NCBI GenBank assembly: GCA_944989445.1
Contig: CALYLW010000993.1
Location: forward strand, 226,001 to 290,000
Length of the DNA: 64,000 nt
Origin: Ampullaceana balthica
Taxonomy: Eukaryota; Mollusca; Gastropoda; Lymnaeidae
Direction of reading: 5' to 3'
Shown: positions 35,701-44,937 of the stretch, in pieces
Numbering within the stretch: the first letter of the stretch is position 1
Layout: every line of letters starts with the position of its first letter
Program-made: the position numbers and the translations under genes
The notes under the pieces: model-generated
The model's input: only the letters and a program-made list of their open reading frames with translations
Databases searched by the model: none
Told to the model about the DNA's origin: nothing

Positions 35701-38700
35701 CTGTTGTCACAACTTAAAAATGTCTAAGAGCCTGTTTTTGATAAAATATTAAAAAAACAGCCCTCTTTGTGTAACTCCTTAAGTGTTATTTCCTTAACAT
35801 GCCAATTTATATTATTTTTAATGCACATTTAGATGTTTGTTAGAGTAACAATAGTTATGCTTTTTGTGTATGAATTAGATAGATAATTATAATTCATTCC
35901 AATTAATTTTTAAAAAAATGTATTTAAAAAATGACTTATAATAAATTCTTGCTTAACACATTTAAAAACCTACATCTATCTGCTTGCATGTTTTATTAGG
36001 CATGTAAGCCGTTTACCTAACGCTTCCTTTTGAATCACAAAGATTCTGAAGTATTTTCATTTTGCATATTGTTTATTTAAAGTTTTATAAAAAAAAGATA
36101 AATTACTGAAAATTAAATTAAATCTAGTGATTTTATCATAAAAAATCTAGATATCAGTTTTGTCATTACTTTTTAAATCCCTTATATTAACTTCGAAATC
36201 TTGTCTGTCGTCATCTCTTCGTACGTCGGTCTGGCGGAAAAAGAAAAGTAAAAAATGACCCACTTCCCGTAATGCTATCGAGCTAAAGTTTGGCACATGG
36301 ACCCGTCTCACCTAACAATGCATCGTCTCAAAATTTCAGATCGATCGAACGTACCGTAATTAAATTAATGCATTTTTAGTTTATCCTTATATAACGTATT
36401 TAATTCAGATTCACAGTTTGTTATTGTTTTTTTTCCACGTGAGAGTTTGAGTTGACGCGTTGACGTCGACCGTCGTGCCGACACCCCCTCACGTCCCATC
36501 CCCCGTTATTAAAGACAGGGGACATCACTCGGTGTCAGTCTGTAAATGTTTGTCGCGTTGGAACATAATCAATACTGTTAGTTATGTCTCATATATAAGG
36601 GATTTATAGTCAAAAATTTTGTTTTTAGTTGTCTTTTTATTCTCTTGTAGATTGCTTTGAATCTAGTCAACTTTGTGTCCATGATTTAAAGTATTTCTGA
36701 TTGCCACAAAATTTATAGATTTGCTCCCATATCATCTCTGGAACAGTATTTTCCCCAAATTTTTTTGAAATAATGCCATTCTTTTGTTTCCATTTCAGGT
36801 CGCAATATGTGTGGCACCAACAATGGAGGATGTTCCCATCTATGCCTGATGTCTCCACTCTCACCTTATTTCAAGTGTGCATGTCCGACTGGAGTCAGCC
36901 TCTTAGCAGACAATAGACGATGTGCCCAGGGTCAGTATTTCTGTCCTTAGATATTACAATTCATCTAATAAATTCATTTAAAAATTGTTCCATATTTTAT
37001 CATGACGACTGGTGAGGATGCCATTTTAGTGTGGACAGAGACGAAAAATTAACATTTAATTATTGATGCTTCGAAAATGTATTCATTTGCTATGGCTACC
37101 AAAAAAAAACCATGTGTTTTTAAATAAAAGGCAATTTAAAAAAATAGCTCCTTTCTTACTGGATTGATCTAGTGAGTATAAATATTGAATAAGCTAATAT
37201 GATTTACAGATGCAGAGAAAATGTTGTTCCTGGCTAGACGTCATGATATCAGGAAAATCTCTCTGGACACACCTGATTACACAGATGTGGTGCTACCTCT
37301 TCAACACATACAACATACCATAGCTCTGGACTATGACAGTGTATCAGGGTACATCTACTGGACAGATGACGAGGTCAAAAAGATACAAAGGGCACATTTG
37401 GATGGAACAGGTACATTTTTATGAAAGTTAAAATTGAAATTAACCTAAATAATGCATTTGCAGTTCTCAGACAGTGTTGATAGTCAAATTTAAAGAGGCC
37501 TGGGCTGCTATAAAATATAATGAGTTTAAAAGAACTTTTTAAAAGTTTCAGTATGATCAATATATTGCTGTTAATTTTTAAAAAAATAGATCAAGAAGTC
37601 CTCGTGGATACAGAAGTAGACCATCCAGATGGCATAGCCATAGACTGGATTGCTCAAAATCTTTACTGGACAGACACAGGCACAGACAGAATTGAAGTAT
37701 CGCGCCTGAATGGAACATCACGTAAAGTTGTAATTTCTGATAATCTTGATCAACCTAGGGCCATCTGCCTGGATCCTGCTGCAGGGTAAGTTTAAAACTG
37801 TGTCATATATCAGGAGTGCCACTGAATATAGTTGCATTTTTAATCTTATCTTAAACAATGCAGGTGCTCCTTTTATACAGAAGATTATTGCATCCTGATA
37901 ATTGTCTTTCAAATTACAACTTGAAATGATGGCCATAGGATTATTTCATGACCATTTAAACTTTTGTATGTCTTAATTTTAGTCAGTCGCATGGTTAATT
38001 TAAACAAAAAAAATTCTCATTTCTTAAGGTACATGTATTGGACAGACTGGGGGCGGGACCCTGCCATTGAAAGGGCATATCTCGATGGCACAGAGAGGAA
38101 GAAAATAGTTTCTACTGATTTAGGATGGCCTAATGGTCTTGCAGTTGATTTGGTGAAGTCTCAACTTTACTGGGGAGATGCTAAAACGGACCGGATAGAA
38201 GTTTCTGATTTAGATGGTAGCAATAGAAGAACATTGGTCTCCCAAACTTTGCCTCATATTTTTGGATTTACGTTGCTAGGTGAGTGAAAGATATGTTTTA
38301 TACTCTTGAGCTTTATGGGATGGCATATAGTCCTCAGATGGGAGAAGAGAAATGTGCATTTTAAGTCAAGAGGATCTAAATGAAGATGCTGGGACAGACT
38401 GACTTTTTACTTAGCTGTTTTTAAACTAAGATATTTACATCTACTATTTATATGCTCACAGGTGATTATATTTACTGGACTGACTGGCAGGGCAGGTCAA
38501 TAGAGAGGGTGAATAAATACACAGGACAGAATAGGACAACCATCATCGACCAATTGCCTGATTTAATGGGTCTGAAAGCTGTCAACATCCATAGGCCTAG
38601 TGGTAAGTACAGTGCTATTAGTTGAGAAGCATGCCATGCTTTGAAACATTCCAACTTTTTATAAATATTCAAGCTGTTAATTTACTTTTATTTTGAGTCA

Positions 38701-41700
38701 ATAAAAAAATTTGATCCATCTTAAATGAATTATTCTTATTAAATCAAAGAATAAGTGTATTTTACAATAGAATTTTAATTATTGTTCTCCTTGTGATATG
38801 AAAGGAATTATACATTATTTTTCTAATTATAGGTACAGTGCTTATTATGTTGTTTTTTAATTTCTTTGAAGGCACAAACACATGCGCAGAAAATAATGGA
38901 AATTGTAGCCATTTGTGTTTGTATCGACCTCAACCACTGAAGCATGTCTGCGCCTGCCCCATAGGACTGGAACTAAGAGCAGATGGTCACACTTGCATTG
39001 TCCCAGAGGCATTCCTGCTCTTCTCCAGTCTGTCAGATATCTGCAGGGTCTCACTCGAGACCAATCAAAATAATCAAGTCATCCCCATATCGGGCGTCCA
39101 GAAACCCACCTCTATTGACTTTGACATTTCTGACAGTAGAATCTACTGGACTGATGTTAAACTACAGGTTAGCACTTAAATCCATGAAATAGTTTAGAAT
39201 GAATACTAAAGTCATTAATGTACACTCCATGTTTAAAAGTCAAAATAAAAAATGGCTGTGTTGAGAACAATGTTTCAAAACTTTCACCTATGTCACTGCA
39301 AATTTAAAGTTAAGTTAAGAAATGACTGTTGTAGAACATGTTTTTTTAAAAACTTTCACCTATACCAATGAGGCATTTTGAGTTGTAATTTCAATAAAAA
39401 AAATTTGTTGTAATTTTGATAACTCCTCCAATAATGTCATATGAGAATGTCTGCTTATTGTGTTTTTTTTCCCCCAGCACATTAGCAGAGCCTTCATGAA
39501 TGGCAGTTCCTTGCAGCATATCATCCAGTTTGGCCTGGATTATCCAGAAGGAATGGCTGTTGATTGGGTGGCACACAACATATACTGGGCTGATACCCGC
39601 AAAAAAAAGATTGAAGTGGCCAGGTTGGATGGGTCATCACGAAAAGTTTTGGTTTGGAGAAATCTTGATGGGCCAAGAGCTATTGCACTAGATCCTGCAA
39701 ATGGGTAAATAACTCTAAGTTTGTTTACAGCCTCTTTAAAATATCCCTATTAGTTCTAACATTAACACAGTTGAGCAAAGCTTAACTTTTATTGATGTCT
39801 TGTATCTCAAGCTTTATCCTCTGTGCTCATTTAATGTGCTTTAAAAAATAAGATAGTTTCACTTAGTTTAAATTTGAATCTATAGATTTAGTAATTTGTA
39901 TACAAAAAAATTCTAGCTGAGCTGAAAGTTTTTGTACCCCTGTATCCAAAAATGTCTGTTTACATGAAAACTTCTGCTTTACTTGTAAGCATTTGTGTAC
40001 TATATTTTATTTAAATTAAAAAAAAACAACTCTTTCTTATATTCTTATGTTTTAATTCCAAAAATCTTTAATTTAAAAGCTACATGTATTGGACATTTAT
40101 GGGAGAGGAGGAGCAAGGACTGGAGAGGGCCCATCTAAATGGGACAAACCGCAAAGTTCTGGTCACTAAGATAGGGAGAACACAAGATCTAACTATTGAT
40201 TACCAAGAACGTCGTCTGTACTGGACAAATTTAGACAACCACAGCATTGTTTCATGTGATATGAATGGTAAAATTGTGTTTTTGCCTAGTAAAGGTATTA
40301 ACCAATTTAAAAGGGCATCCATGAAATTTTACTTTGAGATTTCATAAAATATCACAAAAAAGATGAACTATATAAGCTAAGTAACTAGCTATGCATTGTT
40401 TGATAGCTAAAAGGTTGGTTTTTCTTACATTCAAAATCTATTAAATACAACTGAACAATGCAGTTTTTTAAGGTTCATATTAAGGGACACCCCTACTTAA
40501 TTTTAGACACCATATTTCTGTTGTATACAATTATATCTCTTCTTTGGGTATTTGCCTAGGAATTCTTTTGAAAACTAGATGGTACTTTAATTGTTTGTGA
40601 ACATCTATTATTCACTTTGCAGCTATTGGTATTGAGGTTGACCTTGCTGAATTTCTCACTTAAGTTTTCTAAATGTACATTTGTAGGTGATGACATGCGC
40701 GTGATAGTTCAGTCAGATATACAAGAGCCAATGGGGTTGAGCCAGTACCAGGATTATGTTTACTGGACCGACATCAGACGTAAAACTATTGAAAGAGCTA
40801 ACAAGACAAATGGGATGAACAGGACACTGATACAGAAAGATGTAGAATTGGGGCTGGATATTTTGGTTTTTCATAGCTCTAGACAGCCAGGTAGGTTTAA
40901 ATATTTGACTCGATGTTGAAAACTTTATTTCTTTAAGGCATTCTAAATTGATAATGTTTATTTAAACGTTTTTTTAAAAAAATTACCTAAACATGGCGTT
41001 TTGAACTGATAAGTCATTGGTATGCAAATTTTTTCAGGTACAAATGCCTGTGGTCGTAACAATGGAGGTTGTTCACATTTGTGTATGGCACATCCAGCCA
41101 ATACATCCAATACAACACATCACTGCGCATGCCCGACACATTACACACTAAATGATGATAGCCTCACTTGTTCAGGTATTATGACAAAGTCTTTAATGTA
41201 CTTTTAAATAACAATTCTTGTGTAATGCCTTGATAAAAATTATTTTTCAATATGATATATATATATATGTATAATATATATATGTATAATTCAAAATATA
41301 TTTAAAATTAATTATAGAAATGAAATAGTTGTTTTAATTGAAAATATGTAGGGTGCTGCCTGAAGTAAATAAACAAGTTATGTAATACTTAAAGATGAAA
41401 AATAAAAAAATCAGAGCAATTGAAAGGACATTTCGGCATTGTCAGCACACCATTCAAAATAAGGAAAACAAAATATTTGGAATATAATTAAACTAGCTTT
41501 CCCAGAATCTGTATAAAAACAAAGGCTCACTATAAAAACAAAAGTGCAACTGACATTAGTTTTATTTCATCTTTTTAGAAAAACAAAAAAGTTTTATCAT
41601 CGAGAAATCATTTTTAAATCTTCATCAAATACTCAATCTATTCTTTTAGTTAAAATATATATGTGAAACATAGCAAATAATTTTTCTTCACAATGTATGG

Positions 41701-44700
41701 TTGTAAAATATCTCTTACTCTTGCATTTGATATTGACCAGCCCCCAAACAGTACCTATTGCTGTCAACTCGCAACACAACCATTCGTCTGGTGATTGATG
41801 TAGACAATGTGGGGGACTATCCTGAAGTTGTCTTACCCATCAATGGCATGAAAAACATCAAAGCTATAGACTATGACCCTGTTGGAGAATTTTTTTACTG
41901 GATTGAGGGCAAACAAAAGATCAAGAGAGCTCATGATAATGGAACTATGGTAGACTTTAATTCTTTTCTGTGACGAAACACAGTTTATTATGTAGTCTTA
42001 GGTCTTAGATGGTTAAAAGCACATATTCCGAATATTGGTCAGAATAATTATTTTTGTTTTATATTTGCTTTTATCAAGTCTGTAATAGTAAATCATTATT
42101 ACTTTGGCTCCTAGCCATGGTCTTTATGTGGTCCTTTGCTCAAATATATTTTTCATTTTAAAATGCTTCATATATTTGTTACTGAAAAGTTCTTAGAGGA
42201 ACCTCTCTTGTATCAACAGATAAGCACAGTTGTGAATGATGCAGACAATTCCTTCCAGCCATTTGACATAGCCATAGATCCTTACGGGCGGATGCTGTAC
42301 TGGACGTCTGCTGCTAGCAATGTTATCAATGTAACACGGCTTGATGCTTTCAATTCTCCTATAGGTGTCATTATGTCTGCAGCCACTAACTTTAAGCCCC
42401 GATCCATTGTTCTATATCCTGAGAAAGGGTAAATAACAATTTAAAAAAAAATTAAATTGATTAATTTTAAGCATTTATAATAAATAAAATTAAACTACAT
42501 TGACATGTTTAGGGATTTTTTATGCAGGGTTACACATTATAAAATTAAATTTCTCAAAGTGGACTAAAATAAAACTATCAGAACTTTGCTATTACTGTAT
42601 GTTCTATTTGTAGAAATGCGAAGACACATTATTTTATGGTTCAGAAAAGCACAACAGTATAAAATTTTTAAAAAACTTTTGTCTTCTGCAGAAAAATGTT
42701 TTTCACCAATATGGTGAATTTTCCTAGGATTGAAGTGGCTCTGATGGATGGATCTGAAAGGACAACTCTGTTTAGAAATAATTTAGCTCAACCTCAGTCA
42801 CTAACAATAGACCCCAAGGAGAAGAACCTTTATTGGGCAGATCCCGAACTCAGCCGTATAGAGTCCTCAGATATTATGGGAGGAAACAGGAGGGTTCTTG
42901 TTGATGGGCAGGTTAGTAGATAAAATGGAACAAATTGGTATACCCCAATTTCTTTAACATAAATTTCAGTAGAAAATGATCAGGGAATAAGCATAATATA
43001 TTGGCTGTACTTTACCATCAAATTTAGATATATTTTTTTAGGGATGCTTTGATGTATTAATGGTAACTCAATGTTATGACCAGGGCTAAGGTGTGTAGCA
43101 CTCTGACCTTGTTTGGAGATGATCTTATCCTATACATTAGTGACAGCCCTTCTATGCAGAAGATTATTTTTAGACCCAAATTAAAATCTGAAATTGAAAT
43201 AAATTTCTTTAAAAGTTGTTAAAAATAATTTGTCACCATTTTTTATTTTATCAATAATTTTTAAAAAGCTGTGCCCTTTTCGTTACTAACTAGTTTTTAA
43301 TTTTAAAAAATCATTAATGTTTCAAATCATTGGATACGACAATGTATGAACTTTTGAAATAAGGATATTCTCTATCAGTACCTTATAAATTTTAAATTAC
43401 ACAATTTTAATCAAATAAATCTTGATACTTTATTCTTTTACTTGAAAAATATTAAATAGAAAAAATACATTTTCAGGTCGGAGGTCCTAGAGGACTGGCA
43501 GTTTTTGGAAAGTTTCTTTATTGGCTTGCCAAAGAGCAGAACTTTGTTGAGAGGATTCACAAAAAGACCGGAACCAAACGCTTGTGGGTGCGTGGTCGAA
43601 TCCCTGGGCTCAGTGATCTGATTGCCGTGGAGCACAGCATCTCGGCTGGATGGCATCCTTGCTTCAAGAACAACAGTGGATGCTCCCACATTTGCTTCAG
43701 TGTTGAGGATAAGAAAGCCAGATGTTCTTGCCCAGTGCACCTGATGCTGAAGCCTGACAAACAGACCTGTGCTGAGCCCCCAACTTGTGCATCAGATCAC
43801 TTCAAGTGTCACAGCGGGGGTGTTCAGTGTATTCCTTTGGTGTGGAAGTGTGACTATTCCTCAGAATGTGAGGACAACTCTGATGAGGAGAACTGTGAAG
43901 TCTGTACAACTGAGCAGTTTAAGTGTGCCAATGGAGAATGTGTGGATAAAAAGCTCAAGTGTGATGGCAGAAAGAGTTGTGCAGATGGTTCAGATGAGGT
44001 GAATTGTTGTGAAGGCGATAAGTGTGAATGTGCAGATTGTGGACAACCTGACTGCACAGAGCAGTGTCACCACAAGCCAGCTCAGGAAAAGAGTGGCAGG
44101 ACATCCAAAGATTACACAATAGCCATTGTAGTTGTGGTGGTCTTTTTATTAGTAGTCACAGGCCTCATCCTTGTGTGCCGTCACAAGTCAAGCAGCTCAG
44201 CTGCTGTGGATGAAGACATTGGCATGGTGAAGAAGCCGTTGAATCCACATATTCCTTTCACTCAGGAGAGTTCTAGTCCACACAACACTTTAAGCAGAGG
44301 CAAGTCACAGGCAACTGGAATATCAATGGGTTCAGGTTCGGGTCCACCATTCTATGACAGGAATCATGTGACCGGGGCCTCATCCAGCAGTTCAACTGTC
44401 ACACAATACCCACAGGAGACTTTAAACCCACCCCCTTCACCGGTGACTGACAGGTCAGTCTATACTGCACCTATTGGCGATCACGTGTCGCTAAACAGCT
44501 TGTCCTCAACCGTACAGCGCTCCAATGTGGGCAATGGAGGAGGAAGCCGGCGGCGCATGCATCACAGGCGGCATCATCATCATCACCACCATCACATTCC
44601 ACCACCGCCAACGCCTTGCTCCACCGATGTCTGCGAGGACAGTGAGCCATACCATCAAACAGTGCCACTCCACACATCCACCCCATCAAACAATAAGTAC

Positions 44701-44937
44701 AGCAGTCGCTCTTCTCGATCACGATCCTCTAGATCTAATGCCAAAAAATTTAAATACTATATAAACAATTCTGCGGTGGAGTTAAACTATGACTCTGACC
44801 CATATCCACCCCCTCCTACTCCACGAAGTCACTACTTTTCAGACGACGTCAGCTGCCCGCCGTCACCCTCAACCGAGCGAAGTTATTTTAACCCATACCC
44901 ACCGCCCCCATCGCCTGTGGCTACCTCAGACTGCTGA
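32325..44937 (+). CDS. LRP5/6: LRP5/6 (Arrow-type) Wnt co-receptor, 17 exons, complete except signal-peptide exon
   Basis: Single-pass co-receptor that binds Wnt with Frizzled and recruits Axin through phosphorylated PPPSPxS motifs. Seventeen exons join to 4868 bases (1622 residues; human LRP6 is 1613). All phases agree; exon 1 must end one base into a codon. Residue positions in the recovered part: propeller 1, 1-265; EGF1, 266-309; propeller 2, 310-572; EGF2 then propeller 3, 573-877; EGF3, 878-923; propeller 4, 924 to about 1190; EGF4; two LDLa repeats; a TM helix ([20 protein letters not shown]); cytoplasmic tail. Tail motifs in order: [59 protein letters not shown] third LDLa is reduced to a short Cys-rich remnant and a polyhistidine run precedes motif B. 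Similarity follows LRP6 and LRP5 equally, as expected for a pre-duplication orthologue. Confidence 0.97.
33073..33252 (+). CDS. LRP5/6: LRP5/6 exon 3 (propeller 1)
   Basis: [20 protein letters not shown] to [11 protein letters not shown]. Acceptor CCCCTAG, donor AG|GTGAGA. Contains the NGLTIDY repeat-end motif. Confidence 0.97.
33631..33851 (+). CDS. LRP5/6: LRP5/6 exon 4 (propeller 1 end)
   Basis: [20 protein letters not shown] to SSRQPK. Contains [11 protein letters not shown] and PMDIHAF, as in LRP6. Acceptor TTACTCAG, donor AAG|GTAAGC. Confidence 0.97.
36175..36605. mobile_element. AAATCCCTTA-ended MITE, copy 2 (LRP5/6 intron)
   Basis: Ends AAATCCCTTA and TAAGGGATTT, like 26961-27388. 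The outer parts have diverged, but a central block from ACCTAACAATGCATCGT through ATGCATTTTTAGTTTAT is almost identical. It ends about 190 bases before the acceptor of exon 5. Confidence 0.8.
36799..36930 (+). CDS. LRP5/6: LRP5/6 exon 5 (EGF1)
   Basis: [20 protein letters not shown] to NRRCAQ. Six cysteines of an EGF module with the LRP signature [10 protein letters not shown]. Acceptor ATTTCAG, donor CAGG|GTCAGT. Confidence 0.97.
37210..37410 (+). CDS. LRP5/6: LRP5/6 exon 6 (propeller 2 start)
   Basis: [20 protein letters not shown] to HLDGTG, with [16 protein letters not shown]. Acceptor TTTACAG, donor ACAG|GTACAT. Confidence 0.97.
37590..37785 (+). CDS. LRP5/6: LRP5/6 exon 7 (propeller 2)
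   Basis: [20 protein letters not shown] to LDPAAG, with [20 protein letters not shown]. Acceptor AAAATAG, donor GG|GTAAGT. The next intron holds a SINE tail fragment at about 37855-37895. Confidence 0.97.
38029..38279 (+). CDS. LRP5/6: LRP5/6 exon 8 (propeller 2)
   Basis: [20 protein letters not shown] to [10 protein letters not shown], with GWPNGLAVD and [13 protein letters not shown]. Acceptor TTCTTAAG, donor CTAG|GTGAGT. Confidence 0.97.
38462..38602 (+). CDS. LRP5/6: LRP5/6 exon 9 (propeller 2 end)
   Basis: [20 protein letters not shown] to IHRPS, with [13 protein letters not shown], almost the vertebrate sequence. Acceptor GCTCACAG, donor GTG|GTAAGT. Confidence 0.97.
38872..39167 (+). 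CDS. LRP5/6: LRP5/6 exon 10 (EGF2 and propeller 3 start)
   Basis: [20 protein letters not shown], the EGF2 cysteines, then [20 protein letters not shown] to IYWTDVKLQ. Acceptor TTTGAAG, donor CAG|GTTAGC, ends in phase 0. Confidence 0.97.
39478..39704 (+). CDS. LRP5/6: LRP5/6 exon 11 (propeller 3)
   Basis: [20 protein letters not shown], then [20 protein letters not shown] to DPANG. Acceptor CCCCCAG, donor GG|GTAAAT. Confidence 0.97.
40080..40267 (+). CDS. LRP5/6: LRP5/6 exon 12 (propeller 3, degenerate YWTD)
   Basis: [20 protein letters not shown] to SCDMN. The usual YWTDWG is YWTFMG and the next YWTD is YWTN. Also [11 protein letters not shown] replaces the family GRANGLTIDY. Acceptor TTAAAAG, donor AATG|GTAAAA. 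Confidence 0.93.
40687..40890 (+). CDS. LRP5/6: LRP5/6 exon 13 (propeller 3 end)
   Basis: [20 protein letters not shown], then [10 protein letters not shown] and [10 protein letters not shown] to LVFHSSRQP, matching LRP6 closely. Acceptor TTTGTAG, donor CCAG|GTAGGT. Confidence 0.97.
41038..41175 (+). CDS. LRP5/6: LRP5/6 exon 14 (EGF3)
   Basis: [20 protein letters not shown] to DSLTCS, six EGF cysteines. Acceptor TTTTCAG, donor TCAG|GTATTA. Confidence 0.97.
41741..41949 (+). CDS. LRP5/6: LRP5/6 exon 15 (propeller 4 start)
   Basis: [20 protein letters not shown] to HDNGTM, with [17 protein letters not shown]. Acceptor TTGACCAG, donor ATG|GTAGAC, ends in phase 0. Confidence 0.95.
42220..42428 (+). 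CDS. LRP5/6: LRP5/6 exon 16 (propeller 4; 5' edge ambiguous)
   Basis: [20 protein letters not shown] to YPEKG, with [11 protein letters not shown]. The acceptor at TATCAACAG (42219) is preferred for its pyrimidine tract. An in-phase alternative after ACTGAAAAG would start at 42190 and add ten residues. Donor GG|GTAAAT. Confidence 0.88.
42692..42911 (+). CDS. LRP5/6: LRP5/6 exon 17 (propeller 4)
   Basis: [20 protein letters not shown] to LVDGQ, with [18 protein letters not shown]. Acceptor TCTGCAG, donor CAG|GTTAGT. A SINE tail fragment lies downstream in the intron at about 43125-43165. Confidence 0.95.
43477..44937 (+). CDS. LRP5/6: LRP5/6 exon 18 (terminal: propeller 4 end, EGF4, LDLa, TM, cytoplasmic tail)
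   Basis: A 1461-base exon with no introns. It reads [23 protein letters not shown]4 ([13 protein letters not shown]), LDLa1 ([12 protein letters not shown]...[10 protein letters not shown]) and LDLa2 ([15 protein letters not shown]...[10 protein letters not shown]). A short [19 protein letters not shown] linker follows, then the TM helix and a tail with five proline-rich phosphorylation motifs, ending at TGA 44935-44937. An eight-histidine run (part of [17 protein letters not shown]) sits just before motif B. Vertebrate genes split this region over several exons. Confidence 0.97.
   Translation, partial: VGGPRGLAVFGKFLYWLAKEQNFVERIHKKTGTKRLWVRGRIPGLSDLIAVEHSISAGWHPCFKNNSGCSHICFSVEDKKARCSCPVHLMLKPDKQTCAEPPTCASDHFKCHSGGVQCIPLVWKCDYSSECEDNSDEENCEVCTTEQFKCANGECVDKKLKCDGRKSCADGSDEVNCCEGDKCECADCGQPDCTEQCHHKPAQEKSGRTSKDYTIAIVVVVVFLLVVTGLILVCRHKSSSSAAVDEDIGMVKKPLNPHIPFTQESSSPHNTLSRGKSQATGISMGSGSGPPFYDRNHVTGASSSSSTVTQYPQETLNPPPSPVTDRSVYTAPIGDHVSLNSLSSTVQRSNVGNGGGSRRRMHHRRHHHHHHHHIPPPPTPCSTDVCEDSEPYHQTVPLHTSTPSNNKYSSRSSRSRSSRSNAKKFKYYINNSAVELNYDSDPYPPPPTPRSHYFSDDVSCPPSPSTERSYFNPYPPPPSPVATSDC

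Larger units (their letters stand above)
32719..43476 (+). other. LRP5/6 introns (intervals between listed exons)
   Basis: All listed introns are GT-AG. The longest, 33852-36798, carries the second AAATCCCTTA MITE. The others are short and AT-rich, with no other coding block seen. Confidence 0.7.

Noticed and set aside
44471..44764. Open frames overlapping the LRP5/6 tail in other phases
   Set aside because: Shadows of the real coding frame, kept open by CAT/CAC and proline codons.
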